DNA of 64,000 bases from Carnimonas bestiolae (lineage in GTDB: Bacteria > Pseudomonadota > Gammaproteobacteria > Pseudomonadales > Halomonadaceae): assembly GCF_051251125.1 (NCBI RefSeq), contig NZ_JBPCZL010000002.1; one strand, 5' to 3'. A program made the translations under genes and the position numbers. This document shows, piece by piece, positions 7,293 through 16,490 of this stretch; positions within the stretch are counted from its first letter, which is position 1; each line of letters starts with the position of its first letter. The notes under the pieces are model-generated. The model worked only from the letters and a program-made list of their open reading frames with translations. It searched no databases and was not told the DNA's origin.

Positions 7293-10172
7293 ATGAACAA
7301 ATATCGCATGATTGCTGGCGGCATGATGGCGAGCGGCTTGATGTCAGCCGCCGCACTGCCTGCGCAGGGCGCACAGTTCGATGATGTGCTGGGGTATGAA
7401 AACAGCAAGATCAACGACTGGTTTCACTATTCCGATGAGAAGGTACTCGGCCCTTATCCTGCTCGCCATAGCGACCGCGAAGAGCAGGACCGCGTCGCCT
7501 TCAATCGCTACTCATCTCAGGTAGGGCCGCGCAAGGCGCTTTCAGAGCGTGATGCCAATCTCGACAGCGACTATATGAATGCCACCTTCTCGCCGGCAGC
7601 CTTCGGCGATGAGGCGAACAATGTCGATGTGCGCGACTCCGACGCTTATCAGCATATCCGCACCATCGATGACCGCGCTAACAGCTACATCACTGATAGC
7701 GGCAAAGTGCGCTTCACCAATAGCTACTTCAAGGACGAATGGAATCGCGCGCGTCCCTTTAACGCCATCGATCCCGACACCGGCGAGTGGCTACCTTCGT
7801 ATCCCACGCCACCGGCCGATGAGAGCAGCCATGCCTATCCCAGCGGCCATACCGCTGCGGGTTTCGAAGAGGCTGTACCGCTCGCGTTGGCCTTTCCTGA
7901 GCGCGGTGAAGAAATTTACTCACGTGCCCTGCAGTATGGCGAAAGCCGCGTTGTGCTGGGCGTGCATTACCCTACCGACACCATCGGCTCGCGCGCGCTA
8001 GCCAATTACACCACCACGCAACTGCTAAGCGATCCCACGCTAAAGAACTACCTGGTCGATCAGGCTCGCCAGCTGCGGCAGGACGTGGCTGCTGGTATCG
8101 ATGGCGATCTGCGCCAAACGTTAGCGCAGCAACCGACGCCGCTGGCTGATCGCTACCGCGCCGACGGTGACGAAGTGGGCTACTACGGACAAGTGGGCGA
8201 GAACGCCAAACAAGGTGTCGATCCCGCCAAGCTTCCCCAGGATGCAGGCAATCTGCTTCTGCTGCGTTATCCGTATCTTTCCAAGGATGAACGCCGCAAT
8301 ATCCTGGCCAGCACCTCGTACCCTGAAGACTCCCTCGCGGGCTACATGGCGGATGAAAGCAATCCCGACAGCTATTGGGGCCTGCTGGATGTGCCTAACG
8401 CGTACCGTGGTCCTGCCAAACTTCACGCTGACACCACCATCAATCAGCGAGTCACCGACGACGATATCGCCGGCTTCGGAAATTACGATGAATGGAAGAA
8501 CGATATCGACGGGCCAGGGCGCCTGACCAAGCAGGGCTCGGGTAGTCTTACCCTGTCGGGTAATAATAGCTTTGCCGGTGTCACGCTGGGTGACGGCGTT
8601 CTAGCGCTGGAAGGCAATAACGCACTGACGCAAGCATCGCGCGTTAACGGCGGCACGCTGATCGTTGACGGCTCGCTCGACAAGGGGCTAACCGTCGCCA
8701 ACGGTCGCTTGCAGGGTCACGGCACTATCAAGGGCGACACGCGTGTCGAAAGCGGCACCGTTGCGCCGGGTAATTCGGTCGGCACGCTGAAGGTAGATGG
8801 CGATCTGACTCTGGCGAACAACAGTACCTACGAAGCCGAAGTTGATCCTCATGGCGAAGAGAGCGATACCTTGAACGTCAGTGGTAAAACGGCGTTGGAA
8901 GGCGGTCGGTTGGAGGTGTTGGATAGCAATGGCGGCAAGTTAACGCCAGATGCGCTGAAGGCAGCCTATGGCAAGCACTACACGCTGCTTAACAGCGGCA
9001 ACGGAATCGAAGGTACTTTCGACGACGTGAGCGTGGCAGAACTGCCTTTCGCCGGCGGCACTGTAGACTACTCGGATAACGGCGCTACCCTGACGCTAGG
9101 CCGCAATGGTCGCCGCTTCGCCGATGCCGCAAATAGCGCCAATCAGCGCGAGGTTGCCGACGCTCTGGAAACACTGCCGGCTGACGGCGAGCTGTATCGC
9201 AATGTCGTTTTCTCCCCCAGCGACGGTTATGCGCAGCGTACGCTGGACCAGCTAAGCGGCCAGCTTCATAGCGATATTCTCGATGCCACCCTGGTAACTG
9301 ATCGTCAGGTCAGTTCCGCCATCGTCAATCATCTAGCACACACCAACGCGCATGATGGTGCGTGGTTCCAACTGCTCGGCAACAACAATCGCATCAGCGG
9401 CAAGGATGGCATCGACGGCTATCACAACAACACCAAAGGGCTGACGCTCGGCGCTGAAAAACAGCTGCCTGATAGCACAACGTTAGGCGCCGCCTTCTCT
9501 TATCTGGATGGCAACTTGCATGCCGATGATCACGGTAAGGCCGATAGCGATAACTACTACCTCGATCTATATACCAACCATCGCTGGGATGATTTGAGCG
9601 TCTCGTTCGGCGGCGGCTATGCATGGCACGATATCGATACCAAGCGCTCGGTGCGCGCAGGGGATTTCGATCAGCACCTTGAGGACAGCAACCACGGTCA
9701 CTCGTGGCGACTGTTTGGCGAGGCGCGTTACGACATTGCGGCCGGGCAAACCACCACCACGCCTTATCTGAACCTCAGCTATAACCGCTTCCATAGCGGT
9801 AGTGTTAACGAAGGCAATGGCGATGCAGCGCTACACGGTGCCGAACGTTCTGTAACGGATACCACCTCCACCGCTGGTGTGCGCTTTGCTTATGCGCTGA
9901 GCGCCCAGCAGACACCGATCACACTGCAAGCGGATCTTGGCTGGGTACACCAGTGGGCCTCGCGTGACCGTGATCGCTGGTTGCATTTCAATGGCAGCGA
10001 CAACGACTTCCATAGTCGCTCGGTCAATGCCTTCAATAATGCAGCGGCAGTCAGTGCGGGTGCCATGTTTGGGCGCGCCGACGGCATCAACCTCGCGGTC
10101 GATTACGTGGGTACGTTTGGCGGCAAACAGCACGATAATGGCATCAACGCGCAGCTTAGCTGGGCTCTATAA
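7293..10172 (+). CDS. PAP2-family acid phosphatase fused to an autotransporter
   Basis: A 959-residue type V secreted protein. A signal peptide (about 1-27, ending PAQGA) leads into a PAP2/vanadium-haloperoxidase-type phosphatase domain with all three catalytic motifs in order and at proper spacing: K147-x6-RP (154-155), PSGH (183-186) and SR-x5-H225-x3-D229. After about residue 400 come glycine/asparagine-rich beta-helix repeats, including the autotransporter repeat segment GSGSLTLSGNNSFAGVTLGD. The last 270 or so residues form a beta-barrel translocator ending in the outer-membrane signature INAQLSWAL. The enzyme should hydrolyse phosphate esters at the cell surface. A Pho-box-like site precedes it and a long hairpin follows. 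The natural substrate cannot be told from sequence. Confidence 0.9.
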   Translation: MNKYRMIAGGMMASGLMSAAALPAQGAQFDDVLGYENSKINDWFHYSDEKVLGPYPARHSDREEQDRVAFNRYSSQVGPRKALSERDANLDSDYMNATFSPAAFGDEANNVDVRDSDAYQHIRTIDDRANSYITDSGKVRFTNSYFKDEWNRARPFNAIDPDTGEWLPSYPTPPADESSHAYPSGHTAAGFEEAVPLALAFPERGEEIYSRALQYGESRVVLGVHYPTDTIGSRALANYTTTQLLSDPTLKNYLVDQARQLRQDVAAGIDGDLRQTLAQQPTPLADRYRADGDEVGYYGQVGENAKQGVDPAKLPQDAGNLLLLRYPYLSKDERRNILASTSYPEDSLAGYMADESNPDSYWGLLDVPNAYRGPAKLHADTTINQRVTDDDIAGFGNYDEWKNDIDGPGRLTKQGSGSLTLSGNNSFAGVTLGDGVLALEGNNALTQASRVNGGTLIVDGSLDKGLTVANGRLQGHGTIKGDTRVESGTVAPGNSVGTLKVDGDLTLANNSTYEAEVDPHGEESDTLNVSGKTALEGGRLEVLDSNGGKLTPDALKAAYGKHYTLLNSGNGIEGTFDDVSVAELPFAGGTVDYSDNGATLTLGRNGRRFADAANSANQREVADALETLPADGELYRNVVFSPSDGYAQRTLDQLSGQLHSDILDATLVTDRQVSSAIVNHLAHTNAHDGAWFQLLGNNNRISGKDGIDGYHNNTKGLTLGAEKQLPDSTTLGAAFSYLDGNLHADDHGKADSDNYYLDLYTNHRWDDLSVSFGGGYAWHDIDTKRSVRAGDFDQHLEDSNHGHSWRLFGEARYDIAAGQTTTTPYLNLSYNRFHSGSVNEGNGDAALHGAERSVTDTTSTAGVRFAYALSAQQTPITLQADLGWVHQWASRDRDRWLHFNGSDNDFHSRSVNAFNNAAAVSAGAMFGRADGINLAVDYVGTFGGKQHDNGINAQLSWAL

Positions 10173-10204
10173 CGCTCATCAGAATAACCACTACAGCGCC
10201 AAGC

Positions 10205-10246
10205 AACGTCAAAGGGCGGCACCCGTAGGTGCCGCCCTTTGACGTT
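10205..10246. terminator. Long perfect hairpin after the autotransporter
   Basis: Perfect 19-base arms AACGTCAAAGGGCGGCACC (10205-10223) and its complement (10228-10246) surround CGTA. There is little T tract beyond the arm, but the very stable stem 33 bases after the stop makes a transcription stop likely. Confidence 0.75.
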
Positions 10247-10406
10247 CAGGTATCTTGCTGCGGCACATATCACGCCTTCCCGCTAAGCTACATGGGCGCT
10301 CAGGCTGCTGTTAAACGCCAAATCGTAGTAGCATGATCCCCAGTTATCTTTAGCGTCCCAGCGTTACAAGACTATAGTGTTGCCATTTACTTCAGGGAGA
10401 GAAGGC

Positions 10407-12701
10407 GTGACATCATCTGCGCAGCCCACTGATCAACCAGCGCCCACCGCGCCCAACACTGCACGCGGTTCGCGGCTGAACAGCGGATTTCGCCTTCTGG
10501 TGACACTGATATTGCTTGTTTCAGGCGTTGTGCTTGGCGGCGGCGGCATTATGTTGGCTGCGGAAGGTGGCACCTGGTACTACTTGTGGGCCGGAACAGG
10601 GTACGTTATCTGCGCGCTGCTGCTATTGCTGCGCGTGCGTATTACCGGGCTGCTGGCAACGCTGCTGTTTATCGCCACGGTATACTGGGCTATCAACGAT
10701 GCACCCAATTTCGGTTTCTGGACGTTAGTGCCACGCATTGGCGCTCCGGCGCTTCTGCTGCTGCTGACACTGTGGTGCTCAGCGCTGCTAGCCAACGTGC
10801 ATCGCGTCGCGAAATGGCTTCAGCTAGTGCTGACGGCCGTTCTGTTTCTTGGCCTATTGGCTGTTTTCATTAGCGGGTTTTACACCCACGGCCGGATTGA
10901 GCTAGACACACCTATTGCGCAACGCAGCTTGCTGCCCGACCAAACCACCGACTGGCGTGCGGTTGGCCGCGATAACAACGGCTCGCGCTTCATTCCCTAT
11001 CAGCAAATCACCCCAGACAACGTCAACCAGTTGGAACAGGCCTGGCATTATCACGATTCACGCGACTCTCAACAGGCTGGCCACACGCGGGATGCCACCC
11101 CTCTCCAGGTGGGCAATACCCTCTATACCTGCACAGCCGCGCACCTGATGACCGCGATAGATGCCACCACCGGTAAGCCCAAGTGGCAGTTTTCTCCCGA
11201 ACAGAGCAGCCATACGTCCTGCCACACGCTCGGCTATTACGACACTACCCAGGACACCAGCCTAAGCCCGCAGCAGCGCAAGGCCGTCGATGGCAAGCAG
11301 TGTCAGCAACAGCTATTTGCCGTGGAAGGCAGTCGCCTGTTCGCGGTGGATGCCAACACTGGCAAGTCCTGCGGCGGCTTCGGCGATAACGGTAGTGTGA
11401 ATCTTGCGACAGACCGCGACACCGATAACCCGCGTGGATTGGCAGCACCGCTGATTGCAGGACACCTGATTATTACCAGCGCGCTTGGCGGCGGCGATAG
11501 CACTGTACATGCCATCGATGCGCGCAACGGCCAACAGGTCTGGCAGTGGGAAGGGCTTAATGCCCAGCAGCAGGATGCTGACGGGGGGCCCCACGTTACT
11601 ACAAGTGCTACCTTCGACGGCGATCTCAATGCGGTCTATCTCACTACCAACAGTGGGCGTCCAGCGGCTTCCGCCAAACAGGATAACGACGTTCAAAAAC
11701 GTTTCGGTTCAGCGATCGTGGCCCTGGATGCGGCGACTGGCGAGCTGAAATGGTCTTTCCAGACGGTTCATCACGACGTGTGGGGCTATGGCGTTAACTC
11801 CCATCCGGTGCTAACGGATATCGATAATGCCAATCAGCGCACCCTACCGGCGCTGATCCAAACCACGTCCACGGGCAATATTTTCATTCTTGATCGCCAA
11901 ACGGGCTCTCCGATCGAATCTGTCGAGGAGCGCTCAGCGCCTGAGCTAACCCAACAGGGCAGCAATGTGCTGGCCGCTACTCAGCCCTACACCGGCACGA
12001 TGCCCCAATTACAGGGTGCTCGCCTCGCCGACAACACCATGTGGGGCCTGACACCCTTCGATCAGCTGTCGTGCCGTTTGCAGCTGCAGCACTCCAGCTA
12101 CGAAGGTAACTACACGCCGCCCGCGGGACGCTCGAATATTCAATATCCTGCGGCCAATAACATGTCATCGGTGAAAGGCGTTTCGCTCGATCCGACTCGC
12201 CGCTTGTTATTCGTCAACAGCTCTCATATGGCAGCGAAAACGGTACGCGACAAGGAAGGGCATGAGCGCTACACCGAGCAGCTTACCTCTGCACTGGGCG
12301 TGCCTTGCGTTACTCCACCGATGGGCACCCTGAGCGCCATCAACGTGGATAGCCACAAGCTAGTGTGGCAAGTGCCCATCGGTACCACGCTCAATGCTGG
12401 CCCGTTCGGCTTGCACAGCAAGATACCGATGCCCGTTGGCATGCCAAACAGCGGGGCTCCCACGTCAACGGCTTCGGGACTGGTGTTCTTCGCAGGAGCT
12501 GATGACAACTATCTGCGCGCGCTCGACGCCACGTCGGGCAAGGTCATCTGGCGCGAGCGCCTGCCCGGCAAGGCTGTGTCAGCACCGGTAAGCTTTGTCT
12601 CGCCCGAGGACCATCGTCAGTACGTCGTAGTGGCAACGAAAGAGCACCACACGCGAGAAGCGCACGTGGTGGCCTTTGCGCTGCCGCGTCAGGATCGCTA
12701 A
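10407..12701 (+). CDS. Membrane-bound PQQ-dependent dehydrogenase (glucose/quinate/shikimate family)
   Basis: About 764 residues. Roughly five hydrophobic helices occupy the first 160 residues. A periplasmic eight-bladed PQQ propeller follows, starting near TDWRAVGRDNNGSRFIPYQQ, with blade landmarks ATPLQVGNTLYTCTAAH, HHDVWGYGVNSHPVLTDI and SGLVFFAGADDNYLRALDA. Family members oxidise sugars or cyclic polyols in the periplasm and pass electrons to ubiquinone. Substrate (glucose, quinate or another) is not decidable here. I prefer the GTG at 10407 because GGGAGAGAAGG lies just upstream; another in-frame GTG at 10377 adds ten residues. No PQQ synthesis genes are in the window. The gene ends in tandem TAA stops right before the (GGCGT)20 repeat. 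Confidence 0.88.
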   Translation: MTSSAQPTDQPAPTAPNTARGSRLNSGFRLLVTLILLVSGVVLGGGGIMLAAEGGTWYYLWAGTGYVICALLLLLRVRITGLLATLLFIATVYWAINDAPNFGFWTLVPRIGAPALLLLLTLWCSALLANVHRVAKWLQLVLTAVLFLGLLAVFISGFYTHGRIELDTPIAQRSLLPDQTTDWRAVGRDNNGSRFIPYQQITPDNVNQLEQAWHYHDSRDSQQAGHTRDATPLQVGNTLYTCTAAHLMTAIDATTGKPKWQFSPEQSSHTSCHTLGYYDTTQDTSLSPQQRKAVDGKQCQQQLFAVEGSRLFAVDANTGKSCGGFGDNGSVNLATDRDTDNPRGLAAPLIAGHLIITSALGGGDSTVHAIDARNGQQVWQWEGLNAQQQDADGGPHVTTSATFDGDLNAVYLTTNSGRPAASAKQDNDVQKRFGSAIVALDAATGELKWSFQTVHHDVWGYGVNSHPVLTDIDNANQRTLPALIQTTSTGNIFILDRQTGSPIESVEERSAPELTQQGSNVLAATQPYTGTMPQLQGARLADNTMWGLTPFDQLSCRLQLQHSSYEGNYTPPAGRSNIQYPAANNMSSVKGVSLDPTRRLLFVNSSHMAAKTVRDKEGHERYTEQLTSALGVPCVTPPMGTLSAINVDSHKLVWQVPIGTTLNAGPFGLHSKIPMPVGMPNSGAPTSTASGLVFFAGADDNYLRALDATSGKVIWRERLPGKAVSAPVSFVSPEDHRQYVVVATKEHHTREAHVVAFALPRQDR

Positions 12702-12705
12702 TAAG

Positions 12706-12805
12706 GGCGTGGCGTGGCGTGGCGTGGCGTGGCGTGGCGTGGCGTGGCGTGGCGTGGCGTGGCGTGGCGTGGCGTGGCGTGGCGTGGCGTGGCGTGGCGT
12801 GGCGT
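12706..12805. repeat. Pentanucleotide tandem repeat, 20 perfect copies of GGCGT
   Basis: Exactly 100 bases of uninterrupted GGCGT units begin 4 bases after the double stop of the PQQ dehydrogenase and lie between it and the convergent LysR gene. No unit deviates. Such arrays arise and change length by replication slippage. The plus frame reads as a VAWRG repeat peptide, which I take as a by-product and not a gene. No hairpin terminator is seen here. Confidence 0.97.
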
Positions 12806-12972
12806 AAAGAGCGTGCGAAATTAATTGCTCACGTCAACTCGACTTCACTGAATACGACCAGCCATTCATCGATGATAACTTCCCAGACAGCGACAACCAT
12901 CGCTGGCGGGGAGTTAATAAAGGAAAGGTACCGGGAATAGGCTAAAGGGAAACGGGCTGTACAGCCTGCACG

Positions 12973-13920
12973 CTAGCCAAGCGTGTAATGTTCGTTGGCA
13001 ACGGCCTCGTTCGCCACACTAGCGAGTGGGTACGTCTTGAACCAGTCGACCAGGAAATCAAGCAACGTACGCAGCGTTACCGACATGTGATTACGCGAAA
13101 TGTATACCGCATGAATACCCAACACTTCTGGCTTGTACTCAGGCAACACGCGCACCAGCTTACCTTCATCCAATAGCTGCTTGACCATCATTTCAGGAAG
13201 CATCGCAACACCCAGCCCACCTACCACCGCAGCGGTCAGGCTCGCCGTATCGTTAACATGCAGCGACCCTTGAACGGTAACTGATACCGCTTCACTTCCA
13301 TGGGTGAAATTCCAGCTCTGCTTCGCGTTGAAGCCGTACGAAATGCAGTTGTGATTGGAAAGATCCTGCACCGATGCCGGCGTACCGCGCTGGGCAAGAT
13401 AATCGGGGGATGCACACACGACCGAATTACAGTCGCCCAAACGGCGCGCGATCATGCTTGGCTCAAGATTGTTGGTAACGCGAATAGCCAAATCGATGCG
13501 CTCTTCCACCATATTCAGAACGCGGCTATCGACCATCAGATCGATCGACACCTGCGAATGCAACGCCAGGTACTGTGCCAGAGCCGGCACCACCATCTTT
13601 TCGGCGAGCGACTGCACGCAGGTCATCCTGACCAACCCACGCGGTCCCGAAGACTTCGCGTCTGCGGTTTGGGCGATGTTTTCCGAAACCAGCTGTAGAC
13701 GTTGACAGTGCTCAAGAATGCGCTCTCCCGCCGGCGTAAGGCTCATGCGTCGAGTACTACGATTTAATAGCCGCGCACCCGCCCAGCTTTCCATTTCATT
13801 GAGGTAACGTGTGACCATGGGACGAGAAATACCCAAGAACTGAGCAGCTCCAGCGAGACTGCCCCGTTCGACAATAGCAACAAATACCTCTGCCACTTTA
13901 ACTCTATCCATACCTCTCAC
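12973..13920 (-). CDS. LysR-family transcriptional regulator
   Basis: A 315-residue regulator. The N-terminal winged helix-turn-helix (about 1-65) includes EVFVAIVERGSLAGAAQFLG and SRPMVTRYLNEMESW, followed by the RSTRRMSLTPAGE linker. The C-terminal substrate-binding domain (about 95-300) has the typical IDLAIRVTN and ASPDYLAQRG segments of the common CrgA/DmlR-like subgroup. Either the GTG at 13920 or the ATG at 13911 may start it; the GGGGG upstream is better spaced for the GTG. It converges on the PQQ dehydrogenase across the pentamer repeat. No divergently transcribed target lies nearby, so its regulon is unknown. Confidence 0.88.
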   Translation of the reverse strand: MRGMDRVKVAEVFVAIVERGSLAGAAQFLGISRPMVTRYLNEMESWAGARLLNRSTRRMSLTPAGERILEHCQRLQLVSENIAQTADAKSSGPRGLVRMTCVQSLAEKMVVPALAQYLALHSQVSIDLMVDSRVLNMVEERIDLAIRVTNNLEPSMIARRLGDCNSVVCASPDYLAQRGTPASVQDLSNHNCISYGFNAKQSWNFTHGSEAVSVTVQGSLHVNDTASLTAAVVGGLGVAMLPEMMVKQLLDEGKLVRVLPEYKPEVLGIHAVYISRNHMSVTLRTLLDFLVDWFKTYPLASVANEAVANEHYTLG

Positions 13921-14728
13921 ACGCCCCCAATGTACATGTTGTTTTCGTTCAACAGGACCAATGTTGTGAAGCTTCCTGATCGATTAACTAAATCGATAAA
14001 GACAGGAACTAGCCCAACTACGTTTGCTTTGGGTTTTTATTGGCCGGACATCTGTCAGACCACCATTAGCACCAAACAAAGGTAGGACCAACACGCTTAT
14101 GACGCCCGCAGCTCACGAATACCGGCGCCGATTGATCATTTCAGACAGCTCCTACACCAGCAAGGAAAGCAACGCTGTTAGTCAGCCTGCACCCTACTTC
14201 CGTCCATATTCATACTTGTGCTTGCACCGATGTTTGCGGTGCGCTGCGACTCTAGTCTACTACTTACGTATTGGGACAATCTATATCCCTATTTTCAGTG
14301 CCACTTTTCCATCTATTATTATGTTACTCAATTTAACGAAACCATACCGAATAAACACATATTGATTATGTGGTTAATTAATACCCTGATAACTATTTAC
14401 CCAACGATATAGCGCCTTAATTCGAGATAGAGAGTTGCTTCGTTGGCAATAACGCCGCCCTCTAAAACGCATAATGGGTTCACTTTTGTTGTATGAGTGG
14501 CCGTCGAAAGGGCACGAGAGTGTGCCGAAAAAATAATTGTATTGAAATTGATTATTTCTTTTTTAAGCATAGGAAAAGAAAATCGCATTGCCTCATTAGT
14601 CGACCATTTCATACCAGTTACCGGCGACATACAGAGCCCTTCTTGAACACCATCTGGACGAAGACGCCCCTTACCACGATGATAATGTCTTGTTTTCGGT
14701 AACCCGAGACGTTATCAACGGAGTCACC
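13921..14728. other. AT-rich gene-poor stretch
   Basis: No convincing gene is seen in these 808 bases. From about 14240 to 14620 the DNA is clearly richer in A and T than its neighbours. A minus-strand frame (14397-14630, 77 residues, ending YLELRRYIVG) is the only one with protein-like composition, but it has no clear ribosome binding site and resembles nothing I recognise. It may be a relic of acquired DNA or long regulatory sequence before surE. Confidence 0.4.
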
Positions 14729-15508
14729 ATGTCTACCCCCTTCCTCAAGCGCATTCTACTTACCAACGACGACGGCATCTCTGCGCCCGGCCTAAAGGCC
14801 CTGGCAAGCGTGGCTCACGGGTTGGCTCACGAAGTGTGGATAGTGGCACCAGCGCACGACCAGAGCGGTGTCGCCACCAGCCTAAGCCTGCATGATCCAC
14901 TCCGAATCAACGAACTCGCGCCCAGGCATTTCGCGGTATCGGGCACGCCCGCTGACTGCACGGCGATCGCCATCCGTCATTTGATGGCCAATAATCCGCC
15001 CGATTTGGTGCTGTCGGGCATTAATAGAGGCGCTAATCTCGGCACCGAAACCAGTTACTCGGGCACCGTTGGTGCTGCCCTCACCGCAATTGCGCTGGGT
15101 GTGCCTGCTATCGCTCTTAGCCAGGCCTTCACCGATGGTCAGCCGGTGCGTTGGGAAACAGCCGAAACCCTGGCCCCTGCCGCCCTGCAACGGCTCATCA
15201 CGCTCGGCTGGCCCAGCCACGTGGCGCTTAACGTTAACTTCCCGGACCTGCCCGCCGATCAGGCAAAACCTTTAACCGCTACGCAGCAGGGTAAGGGAGC
15301 GCTCGAAACCATCGATGTTATTGCGCGCGAAGATCCTCGTCAGCAGCCCTACTACTGGCTAAAAATCAGAAGACAGGCTGAAGAAGCCAATGACAACAGC
15401 GAAACTCACTGCTTAAGTGACGGTCACATAACCGTGTCGCCGATCGCCTTCGAACGCACTGACCAAGTTACCTTTCAACACTTGCATACGCAGCTTGCGA
15501 AGAAATGA
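14729..15508 (+). CDS. surE: 5'/3'-nucleotidase SurE
   Basis: A 259-residue metal-dependent nucleoside monophosphate phosphatase of the stationary-phase survival family. The metal site motif TNDDGISAPG lies at the N-terminus, followed by VAPAHDQSGVATSLSL and the conserved SGINRGANLGTETSYSGTVG. I chose the ATG at 14729 because ACGGAG lies 6 bases upstream and it puts the active site at the usual position; an ATG at 14690 would add 13 atypical residues. The downstream neighbour is a thiol oxidoreductase lipoprotein, not the pcm-nlpD genes often next to surE. Confidence 0.95.
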   Translation: MSTPFLKRILLTNDDGISAPGLKALASVAHGLAHEVWIVAPAHDQSGVATSLSLHDPLRINELAPRHFAVSGTPADCTAIAIRHLMANNPPDLVLSGINRGANLGTETSYSGTVGAALTAIALGVPAIALSQAFTDGQPVRWETAETLAPAALQRLITLGWPSHVALNVNFPDLPADQAKPLTATQQGKGALETIDVIAREDPRQQPYYWLKIRRQAEEANDNSETHCLSDGHITVSPIAFERTDQVTFQHLHTQLAKK

Positions 15509-15567
15509 CACTAGGCGAATCCACCTGCTGCCATGCGATCTCACTCATCAGGGAAAGGGAAGTAACA

Positions 15568-16368
15568 ATGAAGCTAACCGCACCTCGCACGCTACTATTG
15601 GGCGCTGCCATGACCGCCATTGCGCTACCGATAAGCGCTTGCGCCCGCTCGGACAGCGGATTCACCGACGAGCAACAGCAGCACATTGGCGAAATAGCAG
15701 CGAAATACATCGTCGATCATCCTGAAGTTCTCCAACAAGCCAGCCAAAAACTTCAGCAGCAGCAGCAGGATCAGGCGACCCAACAATTGCGCGAAGGCGC
15801 GTTGGAGCAGCAGGACGCACTGCTGAACGACAAGGCTACCCCAAGCGTTGGCCCGCAGGATGCCAAGGTCGCCGTGGTCGAATTTTTCGACTATCAGTGC
15901 ATCTATTGCGCCCACACGGCACCAGAGATCGAGAAAACCATGAAAGCGCATCCGGAAGCGCGCTATGTCTTCAAGGAATTCCCGGTGTTCGGCCAGCGCT
16001 GGCCCGCATCCAATCAGGCCGCACTGGCCGGATTGAGCGTTTATAAAGAGAAGGGCCCTCAGGCGTATATCAAGTATCACAACAGTGTCTTTGGCACCGG
16101 CAAAAACGAAGGCAAGCTCCAACAGAGCGACGTTGAGGCCATTGCGGCGAAATCAGGGCTGACGAGCCAACAGCTCAACGCCAATCGCGCCAGCGCTGAA
16201 CAGTCGCTCAACAACACCATGGAACTGGCACAGAAACTCGGCGTGATGGGCACCCCCACGCTGGTGGTCATGCCGGTCAACGGCGCTAACGCCGACAACG
16301 TGACGGTTGTTCCTGGCGCAGCCGACAGCGATACCCTTAGCGCGGCCATCAAGAAAGCCGGCGGCTAA
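15568..16368 (+). CDS. DsbA-family thiol-disulfide oxidoreductase, probable lipoprotein
   Basis: About 266 residues with a thioredoxin-like DsbA/Com1 fold. The signal peptide ends in a lipobox ISAC with Cys25, so the protein is probably anchored to a membrane on its periplasmic face. A Gln-rich helical linker (about 35-85) precedes the oxidoreductase domain with active site CIYC at 111-114 in EFFDYQCIYCAHTAPE. The cis-proline loop is MGTPTLVV near residue 230. It should catalyse or isomerise disulfides, like Coxiella Com1 or ScsC/BdbD relatives. GGGAAAGGGAAG just before the ATG at 15568 fixes the start. A strong hairpin follows. Confidence 0.88.
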   Translation: MKLTAPRTLLLGAAMTAIALPISACARSDSGFTDEQQQHIGEIAAKYIVDHPEVLQQASQKLQQQQQDQATQQLREGALEQQDALLNDKATPSVGPQDAKVAVVEFFDYQCIYCAHTAPEIEKTMKAHPEARYVFKEFPVFGQRWPASNQAALAGLSVYKEKGPQAYIKYHNSVFGTGKNEGKLQQSDVEAIAAKSGLTSQQLNANRASAEQSLNNTMELAQKLGVMGTPTLVVMPVNGANADNVTVVPGAADSDTLSAAIKKAGG

Positions 16369-16411
16369 CGCTTTGGCGTGATCGCCCGCCGGTACGGTTG
16401 GCGCCATACAC

Positions 16412-16447
16412 AAGGCCCTGCTTCGAGTATTCGAAGCAGGGCCTTTT
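16412..16447. terminator. Bidirectional terminator between the Dsb-like gene and the NAD operon
   Basis: Perfect 15-base arms AAGGCCCTGCTTCGA (16412-16426) and its complement (16431-16445) surround GTAT, with T runs readable on both strands. It serves two convergent transcription units. Confidence 0.9.
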
Positions 16448-16490
16448 AGTGTGCCGTGTCCGCACGCTATTTCATCACACCATCAGCTGC

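Noticed and set aside
12719..12940. Open frame encoding repeated VAWRG across the pentamer array
   Set aside because: It exists only because the pentamer has no stop codon in this frame. There is no ribosome binding site or conserved downstream sequence.
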